From contig JADLHJ010000024.1 in NCBI GenBank assembly GCA_020848835.1, positions 50,251-114,250 of the forward strand: a stretch of DNA of 64,000 nt. Reading direction: 5' to 3'. This DNA is from Candidatus Hydrogenedentota bacterium. GTDB lineage: Bacteria > Hydrogenedentota > Hydrogenedentia > Hydrogenedentales > SLHB01. The notes under the pieces were generated by a model, which had not been told where the DNA came from, ran no database searches, and saw nothing but the letters and a program-made list of their open reading frames with translations. This document shows positions 1 through 8,564 of this stretch, piece by piece (the stretch's first letter is position 1; the number at the start of each line of letters is the position of its first letter). Made by a program: the position numbers and the translations under genes.

Positions 1-2568
1 GTGATCCGGCAGGTGGGCGATACACTTTTCGTGTTGAACCAATATCGCGGGCTGACGCTCGTCAATCTGGAAGATCAATCGATCGTCGATCAAGTCGCTA
101 CGCTCGGCTTTCCGCGCGACCTCTATGTTGTTGGCAATCGCGCCTATGTGCTCGTGGCGTATGCCGCGGAATTTGAGACCAAGGGCGATACTGTCGCGTA
201 TGAGATTGCGTCACGTTTGTACGTCGTGGATATTTCCGATCCAGCCGATTGCGAGATTGTCTCGTCGTTTGACCTCGAAGGCGATCTGACGGATAGCCGT
301 CTCGTGGGTGATGTGCTCTACGCCGTGACTGCGGAGTACGACTGGAGTTGGGTTGATGCGGTGCCCCTGAAAGCGAAGACCTCCGCGTCGCACATTGTAA
401 GTGTGAACATCGCGGATGAAGAGGACATCTTTAAGGCGGACGAAGTTTCGACGGATAACATCGGCGATGTGGTATATGCAACTTCATCCGCGATCTTTGT
501 TTCCGGTTGGGAATGGGACAAGGACGGCAGCGAAATCACATTGATTGACATCAGCGATCCGGCCGGCGACCTGCAGGTTGGCGACAAGATCGATGTGAAA
601 GGATATATTGCCGACAAGTTCAAGATGGACGTGTACAACGGAGTGCTGCGGATCGTGTCGAACGGCTGGCAAGACGGCCGTCGCACTTTCATCACAACCG
701 TGGATGTGGCCAACCCGAACGATCTCGAAACGCTTGCGGAGATCGAATTCGAGCGCGCCGATGGCGAGACGCTTTTTGCGACGCGCTTCGACGGCACGCG
801 CGGGTACATCGTAACGTTCCTTCAAATCGATCCGCTTTTTGTAATCGATTTCTCGGATCCGGCGAACCCTGCCGTGGTCGGTGAATTGGAAGTGCCCGGC
901 TGGTCCACGCACATCGAGCCGCGCGGCGACACACTCATTGCGCTTGGTGTGGACAATAGCGATGGCGGTTGGAAAGCGAGTCTGAGCCTGTTCGATGTGA
1001 GCGATCCTGCGAACCCGGCGCTCGCGGACCGCGTATCGTTTGGCGAGAATTGGAGTTGGTCTATCGCGCACCAAGATGTGAAAGCGCTGACGGTGTTGGA
1101 AGATGTAATCATCGTGCCGTTCTCCGGTTGGGAAGAAGTGGGCGGCGGCTTCGATCGCCTGCAGTTCGTATCATGGACGCCGAGCGACCTCACCAAGCGC
1201 GGTACCGTAGATTTGCAGGGCAGCATTCTCCGCTCTTTTGAACACAGCGACTTTTACTACGGTGTGACCAGCGAACAACTCGCACAAATTGATGCGTCCG
1301 ACCTGGATCAACCGGAAGTCACGAACACGCTAACGCTCGCCGAGAACGTGGTTGACTTCGTGGAACTGTCCTCGAGCGTAGGCGTCGAGATCGTCACGCA
1401 GTACGATACCGGCAAGACTATCGCGCGCGCGGTGGGCCTGCCCCTGAAAGGCGGCCTCGGCGAAGTGGAAGTGAATGTAGGCCAGTTGACCGCCGCCCAC
1501 CAGTACGGCGACAAGGTCGTACTGGTTGGCACGTCGTGGAGGGATGACGCGGGTTATCAGGTCGCGGTGATCGATTTCAGCGATCCAAGCGCGCCTGAAC
1601 TCAGCGGCGAACTCGACGTCGATGTGTGGCCGCATTACGGTTACTGGTGGGTGCTTCCTTACTACGAAACGGGCGGCGGCGGAGGCGGTGAAGTGGTGCC
1701 GGCTGGTGGCGATGCAGCCGTCGCGGTGGACAGCATCTGGTGGCCGTGGTTCCCATCGTACCGACAAAACACGACGCTGCTCGCGGGCAATACGCTGGTG
1801 TTGCGATGCACTTCGGACGATTTCGATGAAACGCTCGGCGACGGCGCCGCGTACGAAGGTATCGCGTTGGTGGATCTCGAAGCGCTCGAACTTACCACGA
1901 AGATTGGCTTCGGATTCGACGCTGTATCCAACGTCGATGCAGTCGGCGACAAGCTCTACGTTTCAAGCAAGACCTTTATCAACGCGACCTCATTCCCGTG
2001 GAACCGCGCAGAGTGCGCGTACTTCATCACCGAATTCGATCCGGAAACGATCGATGCAGGACCCACGGTGAACGTGCCCGGCGTATTTGTGCAGTACGAT
2101 CCGAACGCGGACGTGCTCACGTTGCGCGACGACGAGTGGAGCTCAAGTAACGAGTTCAGTTCGTTGATCCGTACGGTAAGTTGGGACGGCGGCCTCGGTG
2201 TCGACGAGATCGATAACACTGACTTGCCGGATGGCGCATCGACCGTGCTGGGCCGCGGCGCGAAGATATTCGTTGAGGGGTATGACGACGGCGTGCGTTT
2301 GTACACGGTTGACGTGTCCCCGAGCGGCGCGCTGCAAAACGGCGGCGATGTGCTTGTCACCGAATCGTGGGCGAACTTGATCGATGCCAACGCGACCAGC
2401 GCGTATTTCGGAGTCGGCGGCGGCGCGATCGTGCGTTACGATTGCACGGATGACCCAGACCTCGAAGACCTTCTCGAAGTCATGGGCACACCCAGCACAA
2501 TTCGCTTCGGCGAACATGCGGCCTACGCGCCATTAGGATACTTCGGCATCGTGCAGTTGCCGCTGTAA
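1..2568 (+). CDS. Secreted beta-propeller domain protein (partial at window start)
   Basis: The reading frame is open from the first base, so the true start and any signal peptide lie outside the window; 855 codons are visible. The protein is built from repeating blade-like units that carry variants of VDISDP / IDFSDPANP / VIDFSDPSAPEL followed by short beta-strand segments. This is the pattern of the Beta_propel family (C-terminal beta-propeller, distant WD40 relation). A Gly-rich loop (GGGGGGEVV, about residues 560-570) interrupts the blades. Proteins of this family are extracytoplasmic and their ligands are unknown. The gene ends in TAA and is followed 16 bases later by a strong intrinsic terminator. 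Family assignment is fairly secure; function is not. Confidence 0.75.
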   Translation: MIRQVGDTLFVLNQYRGLTLVNLEDQSIVDQVATLGFPRDLYVVGNRAYVLVAYAAEFETKGDTVAYEIASRLYVVDISDPADCEIVSSFDLEGDLTDSRLVGDVLYAVTAEYDWSWVDAVPLKAKTSASHIVSVNIADEEDIFKADEVSTDNIGDVVYATSSAIFVSGWEWDKDGSEITLIDISDPAGDLQVGDKIDVKGYIADKFKMDVYNGVLRIVSNGWQDGRRTFITTVDVANPNDLETLAEIEFERADGETLFATRFDGTRGYIVTFLQIDPLFVIDFSDPANPAVVGELEVPGWSTHIEPRGDTLIALGVDNSDGGWKASLSLFDVSDPANPALADRVSFGENWSWSIAHQDVKALTVLEDVIIVPFSGWEEVGGGFDRLQFVSWTPSDLTKRGTVDLQGSILRSFEHSDFYYGVTSEQLAQIDASDLDQPEVTNTLTLAENVVDFVELSSSVGVEIVTQYDTGKTIARAVGLPLKGGLGEVEVNVGQLTAAHQYGDKVVLVGTSWRDDAGYQVAVIDFSDPSAPELSGELDVDVWPHYGYWWVLPYYETGGGGGGEVVPAGGDAAVAVDSIWWPWFPSYRQNTTLLAGNTLVLRCTSDDFDETLGDGAAYEGIALVDLEALELTTKIGFGFDAVSNVDAVGDKLYVSSKTFINATSFPWNRAECAYFITEFDPETIDAGPTVNVPGVFVQYDPNADVLTLRDDEWSSSNEFSSLIRTVSWDGGLGVDEIDNTDLPDGASTVLGRGAKIFVEGYDDGVRLYTVDVSPSGALQNGGDVLVTESWANLIDANATSAYFGVGGGAIVRYDCTDDPDLEDLLEVMGTPSTIRFGEHAAYAPLGYFGIVQLPL

Positions 2569-2584
2569 ATAGCTCATTTACACA

Positions 2585-2618
2585 AACGGTCCGTACGAAC
2601 ACGTACGGGCCGTTTTTT
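2585..2618 (+). terminator. Rho-independent terminator of the beta-propeller gene
   Basis: A 13-bp stem (2585-2597 with 2602-2614, including one G-T pair) closes a four-base loop and runs into a T6 tract at 2613-2618. It starts 16 bases after the stop codon of the upstream gene. Confidence 0.85.
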
Positions 2619-2731
2619 GTTTGGACCATTACCATAAGAAACACGAGCGAAATACGTTCAGTTGTAATGCTGGAGGTTCCCTTGTAATGCCCTTACGGGG
2701 CGCAATCGAAATTGGGGGAACTGGCGGCACT

Positions 2732-2750
2732 CCAGGGGCGATGCCCCTGG
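2732..2750. repeat. Short perfect hairpin in a convergent intergenic region
   Basis: CCAGGGGC and GCCCCTGG form an 8-bp perfect inverted repeat around a three-base loop, between two tail-to-tail genes. There is no T tract on either side, so it looks like a REP-type dispersed hairpin rather than a terminator. I saw no second copy of this exact sequence in the window. Confidence 0.4.
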
Positions 2751-2834
2751 CTAGGGTTGCGTTGTACCGTTGGTACGGAAGTCTTGGAGATATATTGTGT
2801 ACCAGGCAGCAAATGAATCGAGAACAAGAGTAAC

Positions 2835-4799
2835 CTAGTCGATGTTAATCACACCGCCTACCACGCCTAAATCCACACGAAATTTTCCCGCGCCGATGGG
2901 TCCGCTAAATTCGCGTTTATCGCCTTGTACCGATCCGCTGAGGCGGACCTTGCTGTTTACTTGGCCGTTCGTCGCGGTGGCGAACAGCGTTGCGTCCGCG
3001 GTATCCGGCACGAGCAGATTGATGTCGCCCTGTTCGGCATTGAGCGCGTAATCGCCCAACACGCCGTCGATGGCTAGCGCTATCACATCGCCGCTTACGC
3101 ACTTCGCATCCAACGCACCCTTTGGAGATTCGACAGTTATGCGGCCCCGCGTGGCGCGCAACACCTGCTTATCGGTAACAGCAGTCGTTTTCACCGAACC
3201 CTGCTGCGTGGTCGCAGTCAGCGGGCCGGCGCAATCGTTTACCGTGACATCGCCTTCCTGTATGGAGGCCAACAATTCGCCCGCGTCGCGTTTGCACTGA
3301 TCAATCGTAACGCTGCCCTTGCCCTGCTCCACGCTCACTGCTGCTCCCATGGAAGACACCGTTGTGAAGCCACTGTCCGCAATTAATTTCACCGGTGATC
3401 CGCGCGGACACATGATGTCCAAATCGATGCGGTAACGCGTGCAGCCGAGCGCGGCCATGTTGTCGCGCACCGCTGTGGTCAGCATCGCGCGGCCATCGAC
3501 CAATTGGGTTTGCACGTTCAACGCTTCGATGGCCGCCTGCGCGTTGGCATTCGTTTGCATCTGCACGACAAGCGCGGCCCGCACGACCACCTGGGACGAA
3601 TCGCTCGCCGTAATGCGAACATCGCCAACGGCGGCCTTGATTGCGATCTCGGCGCCTTGCGGGATTTCGAGCGTCTGCTCGATATTCTTGCGAACAAACT
3701 CGCCGCCTTCGCGCGTTTGCGCGGGCTCCTGCGGTTTCACGCCTTCACGGTGAATCGCTATCGTGTTAAAACTCGCGTGCAGCGACAGGCGTTGCTTCGA
3801 CCCCGCCGCGCCGCCGCGGGCGATTACAAGGTCGCCGCGCTTGGACTGATCGAGTTGCACGTCAGACGCCACAGATCCGAAGGCTGCGCTCGCCGAAATC
3901 TCGGGTGTTGCGTTCTCCGGAATCCACAATTCGATGGGGCCACTCTCGGAGGTCACATCGAGTTCTGTCTCCGCGGGCAATTCACGCACGGCCACGCTGC
4001 CCATGAAATTGCTGATCTTTAATGCGCCGGACACGTTTGCGAACTCGCTTTGCGTGCCCTGCAATTCGAATGTTCCGCCCTGACGCAATTGAGAAGCGCG
4101 CAAGGGAAATTCGCCCCAAGCCCGCGCGCGCACGGCACCGCCGATATTACGTAAGTCGATCGCGCCGAAACGAGAATCGATCTCGACGGTGCCCGTCACG
4201 CCGCTGATTTCCGTATCGCCCCATTCATTCTTGCAGACGACACTTGCCCCAGCGGGCACGGAGATTTCGTAATCGAGCTTGATTGCACTCTTAGTCTTTT
4301 CCTGCGGACTCGGCCCCGTCACTTTGATGTCCACACGCTCCATCGACGGCGGGCTGTCTAATTGCAGCTTCACTTGCTCGGCGAGTTCCTGCGCTGCCTC
4401 CGCCTGCTCCGCGCCGACGGTGGCCTTCACCCGCACGCGCACGACGGGATCGTCAGACGTCGCGACTCGCACCAAGCCTTCGCCGATATCGCGGGTAATC
4501 GAGACCGTAGATGTGGGCCGCACAGGTTTACTCTCTTCGATCTCACGGGTGCGCGCCGTCAAACCGTCCCACGGCGATTTGCCCACGTCGCCGATATGGC
4601 CAAAGCGCGGCGCGAGAATGTTCTCGGTTTTTTCACCGAGGACTGTGAGCCAATGAGTGACGGTATCGAATACGGTGGAGGAAGCAGATTCCTTTGGGGG
4701 CGATTGCGCGAATGCGCCAGGCGTCGAAAAAAGAAAAGCACAAACGATGAATGTGAGGGGGCCGAATTTCGATTCGGCGTTCTTAGCCAACAATCGCAC
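2835..4799 (-). CDS. Secreted DUF4097-like beta-helix protein, third gene of a sigma/anti-sigma operon
   Basis: The 654-residue product begins with a signal peptide (hydrophobic stretch about residues 14-30, cleavage likely after AFA). The rest consists of two similar halves of short beta-strands with alternating small and hydrophobic residues (phrases like ISGVTGTVEIDSRFGAIDLRN and VTVNDCAGPLTATTQQGSV). This fits the DUF4097 adhesin-like/bactofilin-like right-handed beta fold. The start is a GTG five bases downstream of the anti-sigma stop, so translation is probably coupled. Such proteins are often encoded next to ECF sigma and anti-sigma genes, as here; their molecular role is unknown. I infer an envelope or exported protein controlled by the upstream sigma factor. 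Confidence 0.65.
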   Translation of the reverse strand: MRLLAKNAESKFGPLTFIVCAFLFSTPGAFAQSPPKESASSTVFDTVTHWLTVLGEKTENILAPRFGHIGDVGKSPWDGLTARTREIEESKPVRPTSTVSITRDIGEGLVRVATSDDPVVRVRVKATVGAEQAEAAQELAEQVKLQLDSPPSMERVDIKVTGPSPQEKTKSAIKLDYEISVPAGASVVCKNEWGDTEISGVTGTVEIDSRFGAIDLRNIGGAVRARAWGEFPLRASQLRQGGTFELQGTQSEFANVSGALKISNFMGSVAVRELPAETELDVTSESGPIELWIPENATPEISASAAFGSVASDVQLDQSKRGDLVIARGGAAGSKQRLSLHASFNTIAIHREGVKPQEPAQTREGGEFVRKNIEQTLEIPQGAEIAIKAAVGDVRITASDSSQVVVRAALVVQMQTNANAQAAIEALNVQTQLVDGRAMLTTAVRDNMAALGCTRYRIDLDIMCPRGSPVKLIADSGFTTVSSMGAAVSVEQGKGSVTIDQCKRDAGELLASIQEGDVTVNDCAGPLTATTQQGSVKTTAVTDKQVLRATRGRITVESPKGALDAKCVSGDVIALAIDGVLGDYALNAEQGDINLLVPDTADATLFATATNGQVNSKVRLSGSVQGDKREFSGPIGAGKFRVDLGVVGGVINID

Positions 4800-4804
4800 G
4801 CGCC

Positions 4805-5464
4805 CTACAGGCTGCGCTCCATATAGAGCGATTTCAACGCCGCGGCCTGGCGCTTGGTGTTGGACGTGATGATGCGGTTTGCGCGTTCGCTGTTCGGATT
4901 GGATTCGAGCTCGTTACGCGCAGCGGTGAGTGCTGCGTCGATTGCGAGTACTTCACGCGCCTGGTGCCGTGCGCGATATGAAGGCGTCGTTTCATTGGTA
5001 CGCGATCCGACCGCCGCCGCGAGCGTTTCGATCTGCGCCGTTGCGCGGCGTAGATCGTCAGCCGAGCCCGGCGTCGAAATTGTGCGCGCCGCAGACGCCG
5101 TGCGCGAAAAGCCACTCGCGCCGGACATATTCAGGCCCGCCTTGAACACGACTGCGGAAACAATTGCAACGCCCGCCGCATAGGCAAGACCCTTTAACAC
5201 CAACGCAGGCGCACCACCGCGCGCGCGCCGGGTGGCTTTGCGTTCGGAGCGCGCAGCAATCAATATGCGCGAGATAGAATCTTCGGAGGGATCGAGCGTA
5301 TTGGCCGACGCGGTGAATTCGATCGAGCCGCGAATGGCAGCGACTTCGCGCGCACATACCGGGCACGACGTAATGTGCCGCGCCGTGGCCGCGCTGATAC
5401 CGCGCCCGTCTACCAAGCCTTCCGCATAGGCCAGCAGTTCAGGCTTTGAAGGATGGCCCAACAT
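4805..5464 (-). CDS. Membrane-anchored zinc-finger anti-sigma factor
   Basis: The start chosen is the ATG that gives MLGHPSKPELL; longer readings run over the sigma factor in another frame. The 219-residue product has an N-terminal ZAS-type anti-sigma motif, H-x3-C-x2-C (HITSCPVC, about residues 31-38), a single transmembrane helix (about residues 92-115, GLAYAAGVAIVSAVVFKAGL) and a charged extracytoplasmic tail predicted to be helical. It lies 20 bases after the ECF sigma gene and 5 bases before the DUF4097-like gene. In this family the N-terminal domain sequesters the cognate sigma factor until a signal inactivates it. The partner is inferred to be the adjacent sigma factor. Confidence 0.8.
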   Translation of the reverse strand: MLGHPSKPELLAYAEGLVDGRGISAATARHITSCPVCAREVAAIRGSIEFTASANTLDPSEDSISRILIAARSERKATRRARGGAPALVLKGLAYAAGVAIVSAVVFKAGLNMSGASGFSRTASAARTISTPGSADDLRRATAQIETLAAAVGSRTNETTPSYRARHQAREVLAIDAALTAARNELESNPNSERANRIITSNTKRQAAALKSLYMERSL

Positions 5465-5484
5465 GCCATAACTCCCAGGGGCTT

Positions 5485-6204
5485 TTATACGTAGTCTCGA
5501 AACCGGGCCAGCAGCGGCCGCAGCGCACGCTCTGCCCGTACTACACGCGATTTCACCGTGCCCACCGGTGAATCGGTAATGATCGCAATTTCTTCGTACG
5601 ACAGGTCCTGGAACCTGCGCAACACAAACGCTTCGCGCTGGTGCTCCGGCAACTCGCGCAACGCCGTGTTCACCGCTTCGGAAATCTCGCCGCGTTGAAA
5701 CGCCGCAAGTACGTCCGCATTCTCGTCGCCCACGTGTTCCATGGGGTCGTATTCGTCTTCCGGGCCTTTGCGCCAGCTCCACGCCGACGACAGGCTCAGG
5801 AAGCGCGGGCGCCGTTTCCGGCGGACCCATTCCTTCGACACGATGTTTGACGCAATCGTGTAGAGGTACGTCGTAAATTTCGCGCGCGGTTCGTAGCGCT
5901 GTGCGTTGCGCACCAACGCCAGGAATACTTCCTGGGTCAACTCTTCCGCGATCTGGCGGTTTTGCACCATACGGAAGATGTAGTTCAAAACGTTCTTATT
6001 GTGGCGGCGGCAGAGTTCGGCGAATGCCTCCTCGGAGCCTTCGGCGTGGTCGATCATGAGCGCTTCGTCTGCGCGCTCCTTGATCGGCAATCCTTCGCGC
6101 CCTAGGACCCGTAACCGGGCCGCTTGCGCGCTGTGGAACTGGACTAACCCCTGCCCTTCCACTTTTCCACCTCCGCTCTGACGCGTCACCTCGTCAGTAT
6201 GCAT
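5485..6204 (-). CDS. ECF-type RNA polymerase sigma factor
   Basis: This 239-residue sigma-70 family protein has region 2 at about residues 60-130 (EAFAELCRRHNKNVLNYIFR, then AEELTQEVFLALVRNAQRY and FTTYLYTIASNIVSKEWVRR). Region 4 is at about 175-230 (LRELPEHQREAFVLRRFQDL, then YEEIAIITDSPVGTVKSRV, the helix-turn-helix that reads the -35 element). It lacks regions 1.1 and 3, as expected for the ECF group. The N-terminal 45 residues are longer than usual, but GTGAGGA sits 7 bases before this ATG and supports the start. It heads an operon with a zinc-finger anti-sigma factor and a secreted beta-rich protein, so an envelope stress or surface-remodelling regulon is likely. Confidence 0.88.
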   Translation of the reverse strand: MHTDEVTRQSGGGKVEGQGLVQFHSAQAARLRVLGREGLPIKERADEALMIDHAEGSEEAFAELCRRHNKNVLNYIFRMVQNRQIAEELTQEVFLALVRNAQRYEPRAKFTTYLYTIASNIVSKEWVRRKRRPRFLSLSSAWSWRKGPEDEYDPMEHVGDENADVLAAFQRGEISEAVNTALRELPEHQREAFVLRRFQDLSYEEIAIITDSPVGTVKSRVVRAERALRPLLARFRDYV

Positions 6205-6295
6205 CTATATATCCTCACCGTCACACGAAAGTTGCAAGTGTGACTCGACTTAACCCACGTTCAACAGGGCCACCCGGCCCTTTCTCCAGTCACCC

Positions 6296-6304
6296 AGTAT
6301 AGCA
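6296..6304 (-). promoter_or_regulatory. Possible extended -10 promoter of the sigma factor operon
   Basis: Read on the minus strand this is TGCTATACT, an extended -10 element (TGn plus TATACT, 5/6 to consensus), about 90 bases before the sigma factor ATG. No good -35 is seen. The leader also contains the hairpin AGGGCC-gggt-GGCCCT. Confidence 0.4.
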
Positions 6305-6366
6305 CCGCCGGCTCCACCGGGCCAGCGAAAAGCGAATTGCTTCGTAACTTCTTGGGCGTAAATACC

Positions 6367-7410
6367 TTACTTTGAGAACTGCTTCGGGTTCCTCACATGC
6401 GCGACCGCTTCGTCATACGAAATCGTGCCCTCCATGTACAGCGACTTGATTGCCTTGTCCATGGTGACCATGCCCTCACGGGTGTTGGTTTCCATGATGC
6501 TGTACACCTGGTGCGTCTTGCCTTCGCGGATGAGATTCGCGATCGCCGTGTTGTTGATCAGCAGTTCGGCCGCCATCACGCGACCTTTACCGTCCTTCTT
6601 CGGAAGTAGCCGTTGCGAAATAATTCCCAGCAAGGTCATTGAAAGCATGAACCGAATCTGTTGCTGCTGCTCGGCGGGGAACACGTCGATCATGCGGTCG
6701 ACGGACTGGATGGCGTCGTTCGTGTGAAGGGTCGCCATGACTAGATGGCCCGTCTCCGCCGCGCGCAGGCACGCCTGAATCGTCTCAAGGTCGCGCATTT
6801 CCCCAATCTGAATCACGTCCGGGTTCTGGCGCAGGATGTACTTTAGCGCGTGAACAAAGCCATGTGTGTCATCGCCCACTTCGCGCTGGTCCACGATCGA
6901 TTTTTTGTGCGTGTGCACGAACTCGATGGGGTCTTCGACGGTGATCACGTGCGCTTCGCGGGTTTCGTTAATACGATCGATGATCGCCGCCTGGGTCGTG
7001 GTTTTCCCGTGGCCCGTTGGGCCCGTTACCAACAATAAACCCTGCTTCGCGTCCGCAAACTTTTCGGCCGCCTCGGGCAGGCCCAGCGAATCCAGGTCCG
7101 GTATCGAATCGGGGATAGGGCGCAGCGCCGCGGCTACCGCCTGCTTTTGCAGGTATACGTTCACGCGATAGCGGTGCTTGCGGCCGGAGGCCAGGGAAAA
7201 ATCCAATTCCTTCGCGGTTTCAAACGTCTTTTTCTGGTCGGCAGTGAGCACGGAGTAGACCAACTTCTTCGTCGCTTCGGGTGTCATCGCATCGTAGCGT
7301 GTGCGGTAAAGGCGGCCATTGACGCGCAAGACGGGAGGAGCTCCCGCACTGATTATAAGATCGGAGGCGCCTTCTTTGGTGACGAGCTCGAAGAGGTCTT
7401 TGAATTCCAT
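6367..7410 (-). CDS. pilT: PilT twitching-motility retraction ATPase
   Basis: This is a hexameric type IV pilus retraction motor of the GspE/PilT secretion ATPase family; it acts at the cytoplasmic face of the inner membrane. The 347-residue length is normal. Visible motifs are Walker A (GPTGHGKTTT, about residues 130-139), the Asp box (HVITVEDPIEFVH), Walker B (VIQIGEMRDLET) and the His box (HLVMATLHTNDA). A longer reading from a TTG at 7434 is possible, but the ATG at 7410 has AAGGA six bases upstream and starts the conserved MEFKDLFELV. The gene stands alone without pilB or pilU neighbours. Confidence 0.95.
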   Translation of the reverse strand: MEFKDLFELVTKEGASDLIISAGAPPVLRVNGRLYRTRYDAMTPEATKKLVYSVLTADQKKTFETAKELDFSLASGRKHRYRVNVYLQKQAVAAALRPIPDSIPDLDSLGLPEAAEKFADAKQGLLLVTGPTGHGKTTTQAAIIDRINETREAHVITVEDPIEFVHTHKKSIVDQREVGDDTHGFVHALKYILRQNPDVIQIGEMRDLETIQACLRAAETGHLVMATLHTNDAIQSVDRMIDVFPAEQQQQIRFMLSMTLLGIISQRLLPKKDGKGRVMAAELLINNTAIANLIREGKTHQVYSIMETNTREGMVTMDKAIKSLYMEGTISYDEAVAHVRNPKQFSK

Positions 7411-7461
7411 GGTTATTCCTTGACTATTTGTCAAAATGAATCACTATTCAGTATCTTGTCC

Positions 7462-7490
7462 ATAATAATCCACACTTGCTGGATTTGCAA
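7462..7490 (-). promoter_or_regulatory. Sigma-70-type promoter of pilT
   Basis: On the minus strand, TTGCAA (7490-7485, 4/6) and TATTAT (7467-7462, 5/6) are separated by exactly 17 bases. The transcript would carry a leader of about 45 bases ending in the pilT ribosome binding site. Confidence 0.55.
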
Positions 7491-7544
7491 GACAAATAAT
7501 CAATTCTAGCGTTGGGGTTTTTGCGGGATTTGCGGATAAAATGA

Positions 7545-8420
7545 CTACTTAATGTAGACAACTTCTTCTTCAAGTGTAATCCCAAACTTCTCTTTTACGG
7601 TTGTTCTGGCGATTTCTATTAGTTGGCGGATGTCCGCACTAGTTGCGTTGTCGTCGTTCATTATGAAATTTGCATGTTTGTCGCTGATTACGGCACCGCC
7701 ACAACGCGTGCCCATCAGACCCGCCGCTTGGATGAGGCGTCCCGAATGGTCGCCCTGGGGGTTTTTGAAGACGCTGCCGCAACACTTTCCCTGCGGCTGG
7801 GTGCGTTGGCGGCGTTCGATGTAGTGGTCGTAAATCGGTTGCTGCGGCTCGTCGGTCTTCGAGAATTTAAAGAACCCTTGCAAGATTAACGACCCGCGTG
7901 GGCAGAAGGTCTGGCCACGGTAGCTGTAGAGCGATTCGTGCATCGGAATGAGCTTGCGCCCTTCCGGGCCGATGACATCGACCGATTCCATCAGCATGCA
8001 GGTGGAACCGTTGACGGTGCCGGCATTCATATAGATCGCGCCGCCGACGGTGCCCGGAATGCCGGTGAGCCCGCCAACCATCGCATAATTGTTCGTAAGC
8101 ATGATTTCGCGCACGACTTGGTTTAGATCGACACCCGACTCGATGCGGTAACGGTCGTTTCCTAGGACCTCAAGCGCATTTAGTTCGCTCATCACGACAA
8201 CGATGCCGTCGTAACCGGCGTCGTCGATCAACACGTTCGACCCGCCACCCAGCACCGTCCTCTTCCCAGGCTGTTGTCCGACCCATTCATAGGCCTGCAC
8301 GGCTTCATCCACGGTGCGAGGAATCAACGCCAGACGCGCAGGCCCGCCCACGCCGTAGATCGTCAATGGCGCGAGGGGATAATTTTCAATCGCGAAATCA
8401 AAAGGAAGGTTGCTATTCAT
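7545..8420 (-). CDS. murB: UDP-N-acetylenolpyruvoylglucosamine reductase MurB
   Basis: MurB catalyses the NADPH-dependent reduction of UDP-GlcNAc-enolpyruvate to UDP-MurNAc in peptidoglycan precursor synthesis, in the cytoplasm with FAD. The 291-residue protein has the N-terminal FAD-binding PCMH fold (GGPARLALIPRTVDEAV, then VLGGGSNVLIDDAGYDGIVV) and MVGGLTGIPGTVGGAIYMNAG. The C-terminal domain has GSVFKNPQGDHSGRLIQAAGL, where the serine is the expected proton donor, and ends in ITLEEEVVYIK with the conserved acidic residue. It lacks the extended Tyr-loop of the E. coli type, so it looks like the shorter type II enzyme. No other mur or division genes are adjacent. Confidence 0.95.
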   Translation of the reverse strand: MNSNLPFDFAIENYPLAPLTIYGVGGPARLALIPRTVDEAVQAYEWVGQQPGKRTVLGGGSNVLIDDAGYDGIVVVMSELNALEVLGNDRYRIESGVDLNQVVREIMLTNNYAMVGGLTGIPGTVGGAIYMNAGTVNGSTCMLMESVDVIGPEGRKLIPMHESLYSYRGQTFCPRGSLILQGFFKFSKTDEPQQPIYDHYIERRQRTQPQGKCCGSVFKNPQGDHSGRLIQAAGLMGTRCGGAVISDKHANFIMNDDNATSADIRQLIEIARTTVKEKFGITLEEEVVYIK

Positions 8421-8466
8421 GCGCGAGAGAATACATGAAGAAATGAAGAAGTTCCTAACAAGGTAG

Positions 8467-8531
8467 GGACGGTTCGCCGAACCGTCCGATTGTTGTGTCG
8501 CGCGCGAAACGGCGCTTTCGGCGAAAGCGCC
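8467..8531. repeat. Two neighbouring perfect hairpins upstream of murB
   Basis: GGACGGTTC-gcc-GAACCGTCC (8467-8487) and GGCGCTTTC-ggc-GAAAGCGCC (8511-8531) are two perfect 9-bp stems with three-base loops. Both lie in the 144-base gap between the glycosyltransferase gene and murB, both on the minus strand. Neither is followed by a T tract. They resemble REP-type intergenic palindromes. Confidence 0.5.
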
Positions 8532-8564
8532 CGCACCACAATAATTCCAGTTGTTCCGATTACG

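Noticed and set aside
2621..2833. 70-codon frame between the beta-propeller and DUF4097-like genes
   Set aside because: It starts just after the terminator, spans a hairpin repeat, has no ribosome binding site and no family pattern.
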